A stretch of DNA of 64,000 nucleotides from Chamaecyparis obtusa (GCA_027943335.1 BSBK01001302.1:879501-943500), one strand, 5' to 3'; counted from the stretch's first letter, positions 1-11,531 are shown. Notes: a model not told the origin generated them from the sequence alone. Made by a program: numbers and translations.

Positions 1-3000
1 AGGATTTCAAAGCCACTTCCCTTTCATGTATCTTTAATCATTGGAAAATCTTTAGTACATAATTGTATGGTAGATAGTGGAGCTACTAGCACTGTGATGC
101 CCAAGAAAGTAGCTGACCAATTAGGACTAAGGTATGAACCCTTTCAAAAGAAGGTTACCCAACTTGATGGATCCTCAGTCAATACTAGAGGTGTGGCTAA
201 GGATACCAGTCTAATCCTGCATGCTAGTCCCAATTTCTCAATCCTTCTTGATATATATATCATAGATCTCCCTACATTATTTTCTATATGTCTTTCAAGG
301 GAGTTTACAGCCAAGATAGGAGGCTATCTATCTTCTGATTGGTCTCACATGTTATTTCATACAAGGTATGGGACTAAGGTCACCATCAAGTTAGAACCAT
401 TAGCAGCACACCATATAGAACCATATATATCCAATGCCATCAATGTAAATTGCCCTATATTTGATAACAGTGACTTTCAAACTATTAGTGAAGCAAGCAC
501 AAAGATAGAAAGTATCCCTGATATTTTTCTAGATGAAAGAGCTTCAAAAGCCCAAGAAAATTTTTTTTGGGATTTTGGTTTGGGAAGTTATTTAATACAA
601 GAAAGTGGGGTCATAGAACCAAGCCTTCTCAAAAAGGACACTAATTCAGAAGATCAGAGCAATCAAGTTTGGGAATTATTTTTTGATGGAGCTAGAAGTA
701 GACATGGTTCTAGTGGTGGTGCTATGTTAGTGTCCCCAAAAGGAGAAAGGTATTATACTACCTTTAGATTTAGTTTCTCCTGCACTAGCAACACTTCAGA
801 GTATGAAAGTCTAGTCAATGGACTAGAATGGGCTAGAAAAAAAGTGCTTAAAGCCTTAAAATTTTATGGTGATAGTGAGTTGGTTGTTAGCCAAGTAAGA
901 GGGATAAGTGCAACCAAAAATGACACCATGAAAGCATACAAACATAGAGTTTGGGATGCAATTGAAGATTTCCATGCTTTCAATATTGTTGCTATCCCTA
1001 GAAAGTTAAATCAAAATGCAGATAGGTTACCTGATGTTGGATCTCAGTATGACATTCCAAATAGCATTTCAAAAGAAGTGGATCAACAGCATATCAAAGT
1101 GATTGTCAGACCATCTATTCCTGATAATGATGTCAATTGGCAAGTGTTTGACAATGATGAACAAATTTTGCAATTCTTGTTTGAAGAAGATGTTTTTTCA
1201 AAACACAATCAAGATAGGCTATCTCAAAACTATGGTGATCAAGTGATACAGTTGAAATCCAATAAGATGCCTAGAGGTCTTGTTATTTTAGAGACTATCT
1301 TCAAAAAGGATGATGAAGTTAAAAAAAGAAAATCTGGCCTGGTAGTCCAACAAGAACATTGTGTTGAACTAGAGTTGGAACCAGGTAAGAGCCTACAATT
1401 TGGAAAGGTGAACACTGAATTGGAAAAGCAAGCTTATACTCAGTTATTCAAAGAATTCAGTGATGTTTTTGCATGGCAATATGAGGATCTCAAAGTTTTT
1501 GATCCTACCCTTTCTCAGCACACTATTGAGTTAGAACCAAATGCCAAACCAGTGAGACAAAAGCAAAGGCCTGTTAATCCCAAGCTTGAGCCACTGATGC
1601 ATAAAGAAGTGCTCAAATTGATAGAAAGTGGTATCATCTACCCCATTAAGCATACTAGTTGGGTTTCCAACCTTGTTCTAGTCAAGAAGAAGAATGGAGA
1701 GGTGAGGTTATGTGTTGACTTCAGGGATCTTAACAGGGCCTCATTAAAGGACCACCATCCATTACCCTCCATGGAACAAATCTTACAATGTGTCTCTGGA
1801 TCTGAGAGATTTTTATTATTGGATGGCTATTCAGGATATAATCAGATCTTAGTTAGTGAAGAGGATCAATATAAGACTACATTTACAACCAAGTGGGGAA
1901 CCATGGCTTATCAGAAGATGCCCTTTGATTTGTCAAATGTAGGAGCTACATTTCAAAAAGCAATTGATATGGCCTTTAAGAGCCTAATGTACAAGTTTGT
2001 ACTAATCTACCTGGATGATATAATTGTCTATTCAAAGCATGCAGTAGATCATACCAAACATTTGAGAAATATTTTTGAAAGGTGTAGAGATTTTGGGATA
2101 TCTCTTAATCCCAAGAAATGTGTGTTTGCGGTTCATGAAGGGAAATTATTAGGATATGTAGTATCCAAAAAAGGAATTATAGTGGATCCTGAGAGAATTG
2201 CATCCATCTTAGAGCTACCCCTACCACATAACAAGAAAAGTCTCTAATCTTTCATAGGAAAGATTAACTTTGTTAGGAGGTTCTTGCCTAACATTGTAGA
2301 TTTCCTCAAGCCTTTAATAGCCATGTTAAAGAAGAGTTCAACTTTCAGTTGGACCAAAGAAGGAAAAGCCAATTTTTAGGCTATCAAAGAGGCCTTAAAA
2401 GAGGCCCCTACTCTCTTAAACCCAAATTTTAGTAAGGATTTCATCTTTTATGCTTATGGAGGTCATGATGCCATATCTGCAATGTTGACTCAAGAAAATT
2501 CAGATGGATTGGAGAAGCCCATTGCTTTCTTTAGCAAAGGTTTGGAAGAGTATGAATAAAGATACTCTTTTGTAGAGAAACATGTACTTGCTATGGTAAA
2601 GAGCCTTAAAAAGTTTAGATATCTATTGACTCATAGCAAGGTACATTTGAAAGTTACTCATCCAAGTGTCAAAGAGTTTTTGCTCTCCAAAGACCTAAAT
2701 GAGAAAAGAGCTGGTTGGATCACCAAGGTGATGGAGTATGACATTGATATTCAGACTACCAAGCTGATTAGAAGAAGAGGTCTTTGTGAGCATTTGGTAG
2801 AGGATGAAAGTTCAAAGAAATCAGAGCAAATGGATGCATCTCTGGTGGTGCATTCTATAGAAGATAAGGCAACGAGCTGGTTGCCTAATATGATCAATTA
2901 TTTAAAAATAGGACAGTGCCCTATAGATTTAGATTCAGTAAAAAGAATGTATTATAGATTGCAATCTATTCCTTTTGTGTTGGTAAATGATGTTCTTTTC

Positions 3001-4146
3001 AGGAAGGATCATAGTGGTGTCCTTTTAAGATGCATAGATTCAGAAAAGGTAGCAGATGTCCTATTTGAATTTCATGATGGACCTTCTGGAGGTCACTTTT
3101 CTCCTAGGACTACTGCTTTTAAGATCATGAGGGCTGGGTACTATTGGCCATCTATCTTTAGGGATAGTCATGATTATGTCAGGAGATGCATCAAGTGTGC
3201 CATGTTTGCAAGAAAAGAGAGGCTTGTAGCCTTGCCCTTACAACCAGTTAGAACAGAGCAACCTTTCATGAAATGGGGTATAGATTTCATTGGCATGATT
3301 AATCCTCCATCTAGTGCAGGACATAAATGGATAATTATTGCAACTGACTACTTCACTAGGTGGACAGAAGAAATTGCATTGAAAGAAGCCAATGAGAGTG
3401 TTGTCCTAAGATTTTATGATTATATAATCCATAGGTTTGGCACTCTTGATTCCATCATTTCAGATAATGCCTTAGCATTCACAGGCCTCAAAGTCTCAGA
3501 GTGGGCAGTCAAGAATGGCATCTATCTTAATACAAGTTCCAATTATTACCCCCAAGGCAATGGCTTGGCAAAATCCACCAATAAGAACTTGATTAGGATA
3601 ATCAAGAAGACCCTCCAAGACAATCAAAGAGATTGGCATACAAAGTTCAAATCTGCCTTATGGTTAGATAGAATTACCCCAAAGAAGATCATTGGTAATC
3701 CTCCCTACATGTTGGTGTATGGCAAGGAGGCCAAGTTGTCTATCTCAGTTGAATTGCTAGCTCTAGACTTGGCCACTCAATATGCCTTATTTCAAGAAAG
3801 TGATCCTCTGCAGATTAGGTATGCCCAGTTGATGGAATTAGAAGAAATCAGGGGTAAGGCAATGCAAGATATGGAACTTCACCAGGACCAAACCAAAAGG
3901 AGTTTTGATAAAAGAGCTGGGGTCAAGAACTTCAAGGTTGGTGATATAGTCCTTAAATGGGATGAATTCAGATCCAGACCTGGCAGGCACACAAAATTTG
4001 ATTCATTCTGGGGTGAGCCATTTTTTATAACAGAGTGCAAAGGATCCAACACTTTTCAACTATCAACTATTGAAGGTGATCCCCTGTTGATATCATTCAA
4101 TGGTTTCCATCTGAAACCTTTCTTTGAGGTTAATCCCTCCTTGTAA
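1..4146 (+). pseudogene. Ty3/gypsy (Tat-type) pol polyprotein, 5'-truncated by window, three nonsense codons
   Basis: The polyprotein of an LTR retrotransposon. It is open from base 1, so gag and the 5' LTR lie outside the window. Counting residues from Met at 67: protease motif DSGAT at 3-7; an RNase H-like domain about 203-325 with D207, E245, D269, D319; reverse transcriptase about 470-720 with YLDD at 648-651; then a second, degenerate RNase H (about 2250-2830); then integrase. Numbered from 2593, integrase has HHCC zinc-finger residues H161, H168, C199, C202 and the core D231, D291, then Lys327 where the catalytic Glu of D,D-35-E belongs. One frame runs through to TAA at 4144, interrupted by TAA 2245, TAG 2377 and TAA 2557, all at expected Gln positions. 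RT also reads MPFD where MPFG is usual. The element is dead. The Tat assignment rests on the dual RNase H and RT wording. Confidence 0.93.
682..1035 (+). other. extra RNase H domain (archaeal-type-like) upstream of reverse transcriptase
   Basis: Within the pol frame this segment encodes an RNase H fold with all four acidic catalytic residues: FDGA (D207), TSEYES (E245), YGDSEL (D269) and NQNAD (D319). Spacing and wording match the additional RNase H carried by Tat-type gypsy elements. The ordinary RNase H after RT (about 2430-2800) reads FYAYGG where TDAS-like residues are expected and lacks an obvious catalytic set, so this upstream copy would have been the working enzyme. Its place between protease and RT, rather than beside the original RNase H, is unusual. 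Confidence 0.8.
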
Positions 4147-5144
4147 TATTTGTATGTTTCCCTATTTTCCCTACTTTCTAGGTTAAATTTTCATCTTTCC
4201 AAAAAGTGCCTTGAGCACGGTTAGAGCCCTGTTCTTGTGAGAAGTTTTGAGTCTAGACCCCATGCCCAATGGATGTTCAAGGTCATTGGTTTCCATGTCT
4301 AGCAGGCTGAAATCCAGTAGAAATCACCAAAATGTTACCAAAATTTTCATATGCATTCAAATTTGGCTGAAAACCATTACCAGGCCTCTATTCTTACCTT
4401 GTCTACCACCCTTGAAATTTTCATGAATTTATTCCATGTTCCCTAGTCTTTGCAAATTTGTTATCTCCCTGGTCTGCAGTTTAAAAAATTTCATAAAACT
4501 AGCTGTTGCTATTCAAAATCTTAAAACCCCTTTGGTCTTGTTATATTTTCATGTTACCTTTCTGGAAACTTAAGTCATCCAATTTGCACGTGCCTTTATT
4601 AGCCCCTTTAGTCACCAAGTCTCTGATTCCTGGTGGTTAACTCCTTAACACTCAGCAATCCTATGAATTGTTACCGTTTAGGTTGGCGGTCTTAGTTCAA
4701 ATGACCAAAACAAGATTCTTGATCTGACGGTTATTGCATGATCTCATAGGGTCAGAAGGTTCCTTGAGATCTTGCGATGATCATCAATTTCTCTTACCTA
4801 CAGAGTCCAATGTGTCAGTGGGACCGGTGCTACGTGGATCCCTTTTGGCAGCCTGTGATTGGCTAAGGTTGAATATAGGTGGAAGGTTGTCAGTGGGGCC
4901 AAGCCCTTTCAATGGTCAGGAGGCTCTGACATCTGCAGAGGATCGACGACCAGCATATCTTCACAAGGGTTTGTGTCAGGGCTCGTGATCTTACGACAAC
5001 CGCTGATCTTGGTTGGTGTTAGAACTTCCTTCGGTGTGTCCTTATGTGTTGACTTGCTTGAATCCGATTGGTCCACATAGCAATGACTTGGATGCCGCAG
5101 TGGGACTGTGTCAGAAGACCTGCAGGGATGTCAGAAGGATGAAG

Positions 5145-5210
5145 ATCGATGGCTGGTGTATCTTCACGAAGGGCTTTTCTGACACATGAGATTATGCGCC
5201 AGCCGTCGAT
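5145..5210. repeat. hairpin, 17-bp stem
   Basis: Arms 5145-5161 and 5194-5210 are complementary over 17 bp if three G-T pairs are allowed; all three are C-to-T differences in the left arm. The right arm contains the ATTATGCGCC core of the hairpin family. Confidence 0.75.
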
Positions 5211-5260
5211 TTTGCCAAGTGTGAGATTTGTCAGTGGGTTTCAACTTAATGAAGATCTAC

Positions 5261-5314
5261 GGTGGGTGTATGATTTGAAGGAATATTTAAGGGCTATGAG
5301 ATCATGCGCCCACC
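5261..5314. repeat. hairpin, 14-bp stem
   Basis: Left arm GGTGGGTGTATGAT (5261-5274) pairs with ATCATGCGCCCACC (5301-5314) with two G-T pairs. The same ATCATGCGCC core occurs here but the outer arm sequence differs from the hairpin at 5145-5210. Confidence 0.75.
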
Positions 5315-8300
5315 GTTAGATTGGAATCTCAGTTCAAATGGGTCCATTGTCAGAGAGGCTTGCTGAGGTGTTGCTGACAGAGTGGTTGGAGCAAATAAAA
5401 GATTGACATGTGGAGATGGGCCCAAGTTTGATAAAGGATTTAGCGGTCCCGATAAAGTTCTACATGTTCGCTCATTCACGGAATGGTTTATTGGTGCTCC
5501 AAATGACTTAGTGATTCAGCAAACGCTTTGTTCGCTGAATCTCTAAATAAATTGGTAGAGGTAGGAAGGATTTTGCGAATAAAAGAAGTCTTCAGTCACA
5601 TAGTCACTGAATGACTTAAAAGAAAAGAAAGTCAAAGCAGGTCCAAGATGGTAAAGATGCTGACATGTTACATTTTGATTGGTCCAAACATGCTGATATG
5701 GACTTTGACTTTTCTAAGGGGCTCGTGACTATTGTAAAGTTAATCTGAGCCATTCGACTACCAGGTGATAAAAGAGATCGACGGTCATGTTTTAAAATGA
5801 CTGGCTAGCCGTTTTATTTCAAATTTAAAATATCTCTGCAGAGGGTTTTTTGCCAATTTTTGATTCAATGGGATACAGCGGTGGGGTAGCTCAAAATAAA
5901 TTCTTCAGGGACATTTGAAGTTGAGGGAATGATGATAGACAATCTGATCATCGGCGCCACAAATTTTACAAGGGACTGTGTCCTGAGGAAACATTTAATA
6001 GTTTGGCACCACCTTTGCAGGGTTATTATTTTGAAATATCTATAAGATCAGATTTTTGAGGCCTTCATGACTTGGTGGAATTGCAGGTGGGTAGATGGAT
6101 CGAGGTTGTCATGTTTGCAAGAGAGCTCAGTACAGGATCAATACACAAAAGAAATGATATGATCTATTTGCCAGATATTTTTAGGAAAGTTGATACTTTA
6201 TGTACCTTTAGGGTTTGTTTAATGCATTGTAAAATTTGTAACCCTAGTTAGGTTAATTTTTGGACTCCTTCCTGCATGTAATTGAGGAGGTATTTATTGT
6301 TTTGTGGAGCCTTAGTGCTCAAGAGGTTCATTTTTGTAAAGGAGAGAAGCCCACTTTTGCAAGGAAGTCATCTTTCCTCAGAAAGCCATCTGTGGTATTT
6401 GTTCTACCCTCTGGTTCTTCTACTCTTTGTAATCTCCCATTGATGATTAAGGCATCCTTGAGGTACTTGTGATATTTGTTCTATCCTTGTCTTCGCTATC
6501 TTGATTATCTCTTATTGGATTGAAGTTTATGAATGCTGTTAAGGGAAATTGGGGTTCCTAGTCCCTCTCATTTTTTGTTATTTTGTGTGTTACTATGTCT
6601 AATCTGATTTAGATGTTTTGTGGGTATACCACAACCCCTAGCAGTCTTGTCTCATTCCTACACCCAGTTGCAGAAAAGGATGTTTGCTTGCAGGTCATAA
6701 GTTGTGTCTTTTGTTCAAACCCTCCTATGAAACACTTATGCAAGCCTATCTAGTGAGTTGTGACTTATTAGACTTGATTTCTCCATTGGTTTCATTCCTA
6801 CATACTAAGATCCAAACCCTAATTTCGGTGCATCACCTAGTAGGTAGTTTTCTTTTCAAGTCATTTCCCTTACAAGCATTCTTTCTATCCCTTTCCCTCA
6901 AAAGTTTTACTTTCATGTCTAGAAGCAAATTAAGATGATTATCCAAGAGGAACCAGCCTAGAACTTGGAGGTTTCATCTCAGTTAGCAAAGGTTCCACAA
7001 CCTTGTTGGTGTCCAAAAATGATGCTTATGCTCTAATAGGCTACCAATGTACCTTGAGACTGATATTAGGAATGGTTAGTTCCAAGTGTGGGAGCTCTAC
7101 AAGGCAACTAGACCAACTATAGGGACTTAATATTCCCTCTTCTACTTCTGGCTCTGCAAAACCAGGGTGGGTGCACCTAACCTAGTATAAAATATACTTC
7201 ATACACCAAGAACTAGGTTTGAATAACAGATAATAGGATAGTAAGAAAGTACTAAGTGTTAACCACACACTCATTGACTCTCCATTACTATGGGTAGAAC
7301 CACATACAACCAATTACTCAAAACTTAAAAGGATGGTTCTTAACTTATGCTTTTGGGATCATAACAACAACAGTCAGTATTTGTTGATAAAAAGATAATC
7401 ATTTAGGCCAGTGCCTCATCCATTGGGTAAGATCTCCTAGAACATGAATGCTACACACACCAGACAATAGCTGAGATTCCAAGCCATAAACACACTTACA
7501 ATCCCCTTTACTACTTATGAGATATCCTTACATAGACAATAAGATAGATCTATGTCCCATCTAAAGCATTATTTCATCTAATCCTAGATTAGAACTCAAG
7601 AGTGGATACATATACATAAAACAATATGTAGAGGACTAGAAAGTTCTAAATCTATCTAAGTTGACACAAAGGAGAGATAAGAGTCATGTACTTGTATTAA
7701 GTATGAATAATCCTTAAGTGTAAACAATCAATCCAGAGGACTCAAGCTTGCAAATTATAGCTTAGACTTGCAAATTTTTCTCTATCATCAACAGAATACC
7801 GAATGCAAAAGTGTTACAATCTGGGATCTAGGACTAGGAACACTTCAGAACTTCAAAGCTGGAACCCTTACAAAGTCAAAATTTCAACTATTTATACCAA
7901 TGGTTACCCTGGAATCCTAAACCAATAGGATGCAACAAGCTATGGGTAACTAAGGTTGGGATTTCAACTACCCAACCAATCAGAACCAATCAAGAATTTA
8001 CTGCAGGGGCAGGAAACCAAGCAACCTGGAAAAAACAAATCTCAGGTAGATCTGCAATTATGAAAATCTGCGATCCAGAATAGAAAACTAGGAATTTCCA
8101 TGAAAATTAGTCAAATCGGCCACCTGCAAATAGCTCCTCAAGCACAAAACCACATCGTACCAGTCCCACAGGCAACCACCCAACTCACTGGACCACTCTG
8201 CAACCACTAGTGCCACCAAACCAGTCAAAATCCACCGAAGAAGCCATAAATTTTGGTACTTCATGTTGCAAAAAGCCTCTGCAAACTTGAATTCAAATGC

Positions 8301-8636
8301 AATGGCTACATTCATGGTGCCAAAAGTGAATCGGCAGTCATCATTTGAACTCAAATCAACCTTATATCCCTGCCGTCAGATCTTTATTTTCCTGGGCATT
8401 GACAAGATTAACCGCAATAGGAATTGGTTACATTTGTGCTTGGTCGCATGATCACATGGCTCCATATTAACCCTTGTGATCATGCGATCATAGTTTCTTA
8501 ACCGTGCAATGCCGATCACAAACTATCCTGAGAAGTCCTCGGCCCCACCACTAGGAAATGACCAATCAAAATTGAGCACACCGGCAAGACCTGCAAAGTG
8601 GACCCACCTTAACTCCGTAACTACGATGTCCAAATA

Positions 8637-8688
8637 GTTGTCGCATGATCGCATAGCCAAGAAATGGGCTATGCAAACATGCGACAAC
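8637..8688. repeat. two-stage hairpin
   Basis: Outer stem GTTGTCGCATG (8637-8647) pairs with CATGCGACAAC (8678-8688), 11 of 11. Inner stem GCATAGCC (8651-8658) pairs with GGCTATGC (8667-8674), 8 of 8, around an 8-nt loop. A 3x3 internal mismatch separates the stems. Confidence 0.9.
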
Positions 8689-8742
8689 TCACAGACCTTT
8701 ACCTTGCCGCATAATCGCCGCCGCCGTGAGTTAGCACAAAAT

Positions 8743-8796
8743 GTTAGTCGCATGATCGCATAGCTAGGAAATGGGCTATGTGAACATGCGACTAAC
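8743..8796. repeat. two-stage hairpin
   Basis: Outer stem GTTAGTCGCATG (8743-8754) with CATGCGACTAAC (8785-8796), 12 of 12; inner stem CATAGC (8759-8764) with GCTATG (8775-8780). Same core and loop wording as the hairpin at 8637 but a different outer arm. Confidence 0.9.
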
Positions 8797-8946
8797 CACT
8801 ACTTACCAGGCCTTGGCCCTACCAACAACTACCACACCTTAGACCTGGGCCCACCATATGCCACATGTCATACCATGACTCGCTGCAACCACCAAGTCAT
8901 CTCTACCATAGGACCCACTTTTACAAGCCTTTGAAATCAAATGGCG

Positions 8947-8992
8947 GGTGCATGATCGCATGGGTCTAACACCTCCCATGAGATCATGCACC
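8947..8992. repeat. two-stage hairpin
   Basis: Outer stem GGTGCATGATC (8947-8957) with GATCATGCACC (8982-8992), 11 of 11; inner stem CATGGG (8959-8964) with CCCATG (8975-8980). Confidence 0.9.
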
Positions 8993-9092
8993 AACCACTA
9001 GATCTGCCATGCCATCCTCCCCTCTGAATCTCTCAAGCCCACTGACGAACTACCACATCACCACCTGCCACCGGGCCTCAGCAAGGAAGAAA

Positions 9093-9146
9093 CCTTGTCA
9101 CATGGTTGCAAGTCATGAAAATGGCCCTTGCGATCATGTGACAAGG
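9093..9146. repeat. hairpin, 12-bp perfect outer stem
   Basis: CCTTGTCACATG (9093-9104) pairs perfectly with CATGTGACAAGG (9135-9146). The inner part, TTGCAAG against CTTGCGA, is nearly paired. Confidence 0.9.
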
Positions 9147-9388
9147 TCAAAAGACCACCAAACATTTAGAGACTACGTGACTAAAGAGAAATAGACTACC
9201 TGCCAGGTCGCTGAAGGTTAGGCACCTAACTACCAGAAACAAGAGACCCAGCGATGACCGCCAGTCACAGAATCTCAGAATACCCTAACTTCGATACATG
9301 CTGAAAACCCCCTCCACATCACCGCTTGGCTACCAATCAAAACTAAACATGTCACCACCTCCCATCGGGCCCCAACACAACATGGTAG

Positions 9389-9442
9389 CCTTGTCACATG
9401 ATCGCATGGCCAAAAGATGACCCTTGCAATCACCCGACAAGG
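9389..9442. repeat. decayed hairpin of the same family
   Basis: CCTTGTC (9389-9395) pairs with GACAAGG (9436-9442). The left arm continues with ACATGATCGCATGG, the family core, but its partner has drifted to CTTGCAATCACCC. Confidence 0.7.
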
Positions 9443-9521
9443 CAAAAAGACTGCCACCTCAGCCTCCATGTCAGACAGCAGGAAAATAGCACTCCAACAC
9501 CATAGGGATAGGTGTCAACCG

Positions 9522-9567
9522 GTCACATGATCGCATGTCAAAAATCTCTGACATGCGATCATGCGAC
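9522..9567. repeat. hairpin, 18/19-bp stem
   Basis: The arms at 9522-9540 and 9549-9567 are reverse complements at 18 of 19 positions around an 8-nt loop; the core reads CATGATCGCATG. This is the best-preserved member of the family. The single mismatch is a C-to-T type change in CGCATG versus CACATG. Confidence 0.92.
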
Positions 9568-9988
9568 AGCCAACCACAAGCCGCCACATCATTGGCAATG
9601 GGACCACTACCAAAGAAGCTTTACCCTTTAAGAGCTTGGAAAACCTGAGCCCACCATCACACGATCGCGCGACTAAGGCAAAGAAAACCACCAACCAAGT
9701 CACCAGATGTTAAGGGCTTAACCGCCAAGAATCAGTGACCGAGAGATAACCGCGAGTCACCAGATCACGGAATGAAAAACTTAACTGCCAGCCAAGTTAA
9801 ACATCATGAAGAACTGGGACCCACGCAGATAGATGGCAATCAGTTGCAACTTTGTAAGAAATAAACATCGTGCAACTTTTCCATGCAAACTTACATTGAT
9901 CACTGATCTTGATCCAACTTTAACCACACCTGGAAACTAAGAAGAACTGTGCCCACCAACCAATCGCGCTTCCGCACTTAGGACCAAG

Positions 9989-10106
9989 GTCAAAAACACA
10001 CAAATTTTTTGACACAGTGAAAGACTGAAAACACAAAGAGTTTTCGATGTCAAAGACAAGTGCACAAAAGCAAGAAGGCACAAGGTCGAAAACAACAAAG
10101 GTTTTC
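9989..10106. repeat. cluster of short AT-rich hairpins
   Basis: Three small inverted repeats follow one another: GTCAAAAA (9989-9996) with TTTTTGAC (10006-10013); GAAAAC (10027-10032) with GTTTTC (10040-10045); GAAAAC (10088-10093) with GTTTTC (10101-10106). A further similar GGTTTTCGAC lies near 10147. They differ in sequence from the CATGATCGCATG hairpins. Confidence 0.6.
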
Positions 10107-10419
10107 ACACAGACTAAAAACATCATGGATTTTCAAAAACATTGTGGGTTTTCGACGCTTGGGCAGATTTTAAAATTTGTTTCCTGCAGACCTTAGAACT
10201 TGGACAACTTTCTAGATTTTGTGACTCAGCACGTGCAATTTGGACTGGAGCTTGGTGACACAATGAAGAACACAAGGTAGGACACTTCAAGAAAAACTTG
10301 CAAGGAAATGGGCCATTTTCTCAGGATTTTGCATTGACAGGAAAATGGACTAACAAACCTAGAGATGATTCTCATGTTAAACTAAGTTATCAAGACCAAG
10401 AGAGCTTGAGACAAAGGCA

Positions 10420-11041
10420 CAAACTTAGTATATAACAACTCTTTCAGAACCTTATTCATGAGCCACATGAAAGTTCTCAGTGCATTGGTTAGCCCAAAAG
10501 GCATGACTAACCATTCATATAGTCCTTCCTTTGTCTTGAAGGTAGTCTTCCATTCATCTCCTTCTCTGATCTGAATCTGGTGATATCCACTCTTCAGATC
10601 TATCTTTGAGAAATACACTGCCCCACTCAAACAGTCTATAATATCATCCATTTGTGGCAATGGAAACTGGTACTTGATTATGATCTTATTTATTTCCCTA
10701 GAGTCTGTACACATCCTCCATTCTCCATTCTTCTTCGGTGCTAATACTGTTGGTACAACATAGGGACTCAAACTCTCTTGAATCAACCCCTTCTACAATA
10801 ACTCATGTACTTGTCTATTCAACTCTTCACTTTTTGCTGGTGTCATTCTGTGTGCTGCCTTGTTTGAAAAACTAGCTCCTGGAATCAAATCCATCTGATG
10901 ACTGATCTTCCTTACCGGTGGTAATCCATTAGGTACATTATTAGTTACAATATCCTGAAACTCATTCAACAAATCTGCAACTTTGACAAGCACATCCTCT
11001 ACTTCCTCCTTATTAGCTTTTGGAATTAAAGAAAAACACAC
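10420..11041 (-). pseudogene. chromovirus reverse transcriptase, truncated before YxDD
   Basis: The 5' part of RT: PPVRKISHQMDLIPGA, then [48 protein letters not shown] and VMPFGLTNA. One nonsense codon separates 11041-10793 from 10786-10382. The protein match ends at KFV, a few residues before the expected YFDD, and the last dozen codons of the ORF are unrelated. The break at about 10420 is therefore a deletion or recombination junction. Without the catalytic Asp pair this cannot be functional. Confidence 0.9.
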
Positions 11042-11059
11042 ATGCTCATGCCTTATACC

Positions 11060-11531
11060 ATCTAAGATTTATTCTTTCATTACCACATACCTTTTCTTCG
11101 GTCTCCTTCAATGGCTTTAGCTTATGTTGCACCCCATCCTTTGTCAGGGAATAGGTATTTGCATGACCATCATGTACAACACATTTATCAAACTACCACG
11201 GTCTACCCAACAACATATGACATACATCCATAGATATGATATCACATAGTACCTCATCTTGGTACCCACTAATCTTGAACTTTACTAGGCACTGTTCACT
11301 GACCATGACCTTGTGGTCATCTTGCACCTAGGCAATCTGATATGGATGTGGGTGTTTCTGTCTCTTGAGCTTCAACTTTGTCACCATCTCTTCTAACACC
11401 AAATTGTCAGTGCTTCCACTACTGATAATCACATCATAGCATTTACCCTCACACTTGCATCTAGTGTGAAACAGGCTCCTCCTTTGTTCAGGTTCATTTT
11501 CACCACTTAGCAAGACTCTTCTATTAATCAA
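11060..11531 (-). pseudogene. chromovirus protease region
   Basis: Encodes the retropepsin-like protease of the polyprotein. From 11531 leftwards it reads RSLFHTRCKCEGKCYDVII followed by SSGSTDNLV, where the catalytic Asp of DSGST has become Ser. Beyond a nonsense codon at about 11328 the frame continues with the conserved CDIISMDVCHMLLGRPW block. It is inactive through both the lost Asp and the stops. It lies between gag and RT as expected. Confidence 0.78.

Larger units (their letters stand above)
4147..7200. other. gene-less 3' flank of the Tat element, probably UTR/LTR
   Basis: No credible coding region. The part from about 4700 to 5500 is clearly more GC-rich than its surroundings and contains TGTCAGTGGG three times (4813, 4888, 5229) plus long hairpins. 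It follows the integrase stop directly, so it is probably 3' untranslated sequence and 3' LTR, but the LTR ends cannot be fixed because the 5' LTR is outside the window. No clear polypurine tract plus TG start was identified. Short ORFs at 4734-5080, 6260-6472 and 6684-6938 have no recognisable content. Confidence 0.5.
7201..10420. other. gene-less, hairpin-rich region, probably LTR/UTR of a related element in reverse
   Basis: No convincing coding sequence; the short ORFs seen here come from GC-rich repeats. The stretch 8400-9900 is GC-rich and carries at least six long hairpins. CCCACTGAC at 9038, complement of the motif repeated at 4813-5238, and complements of the CTGACGG-type phrases suggest the same kind of LTR or leader as 4.7-5.4 kb lying in reverse. 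7201-8400 and 10165-10420 hold nothing I recognise. The left end of the chromovirus fragment begins at about 10420. Confidence 0.45.

Noticed and set aside
8637..9567. CRISPR-like array
   Set aside because: Spacing is irregular, repeats are hairpins with variable arms, and the context is a eukaryotic transposon region.
8523..9703. Minus-strand ORFs with CDHVTR-like repeats as a repeat protein
   Set aside because: They come from the hairpin cores (CATGATCGCATG read in different frames) and do not share one frame.
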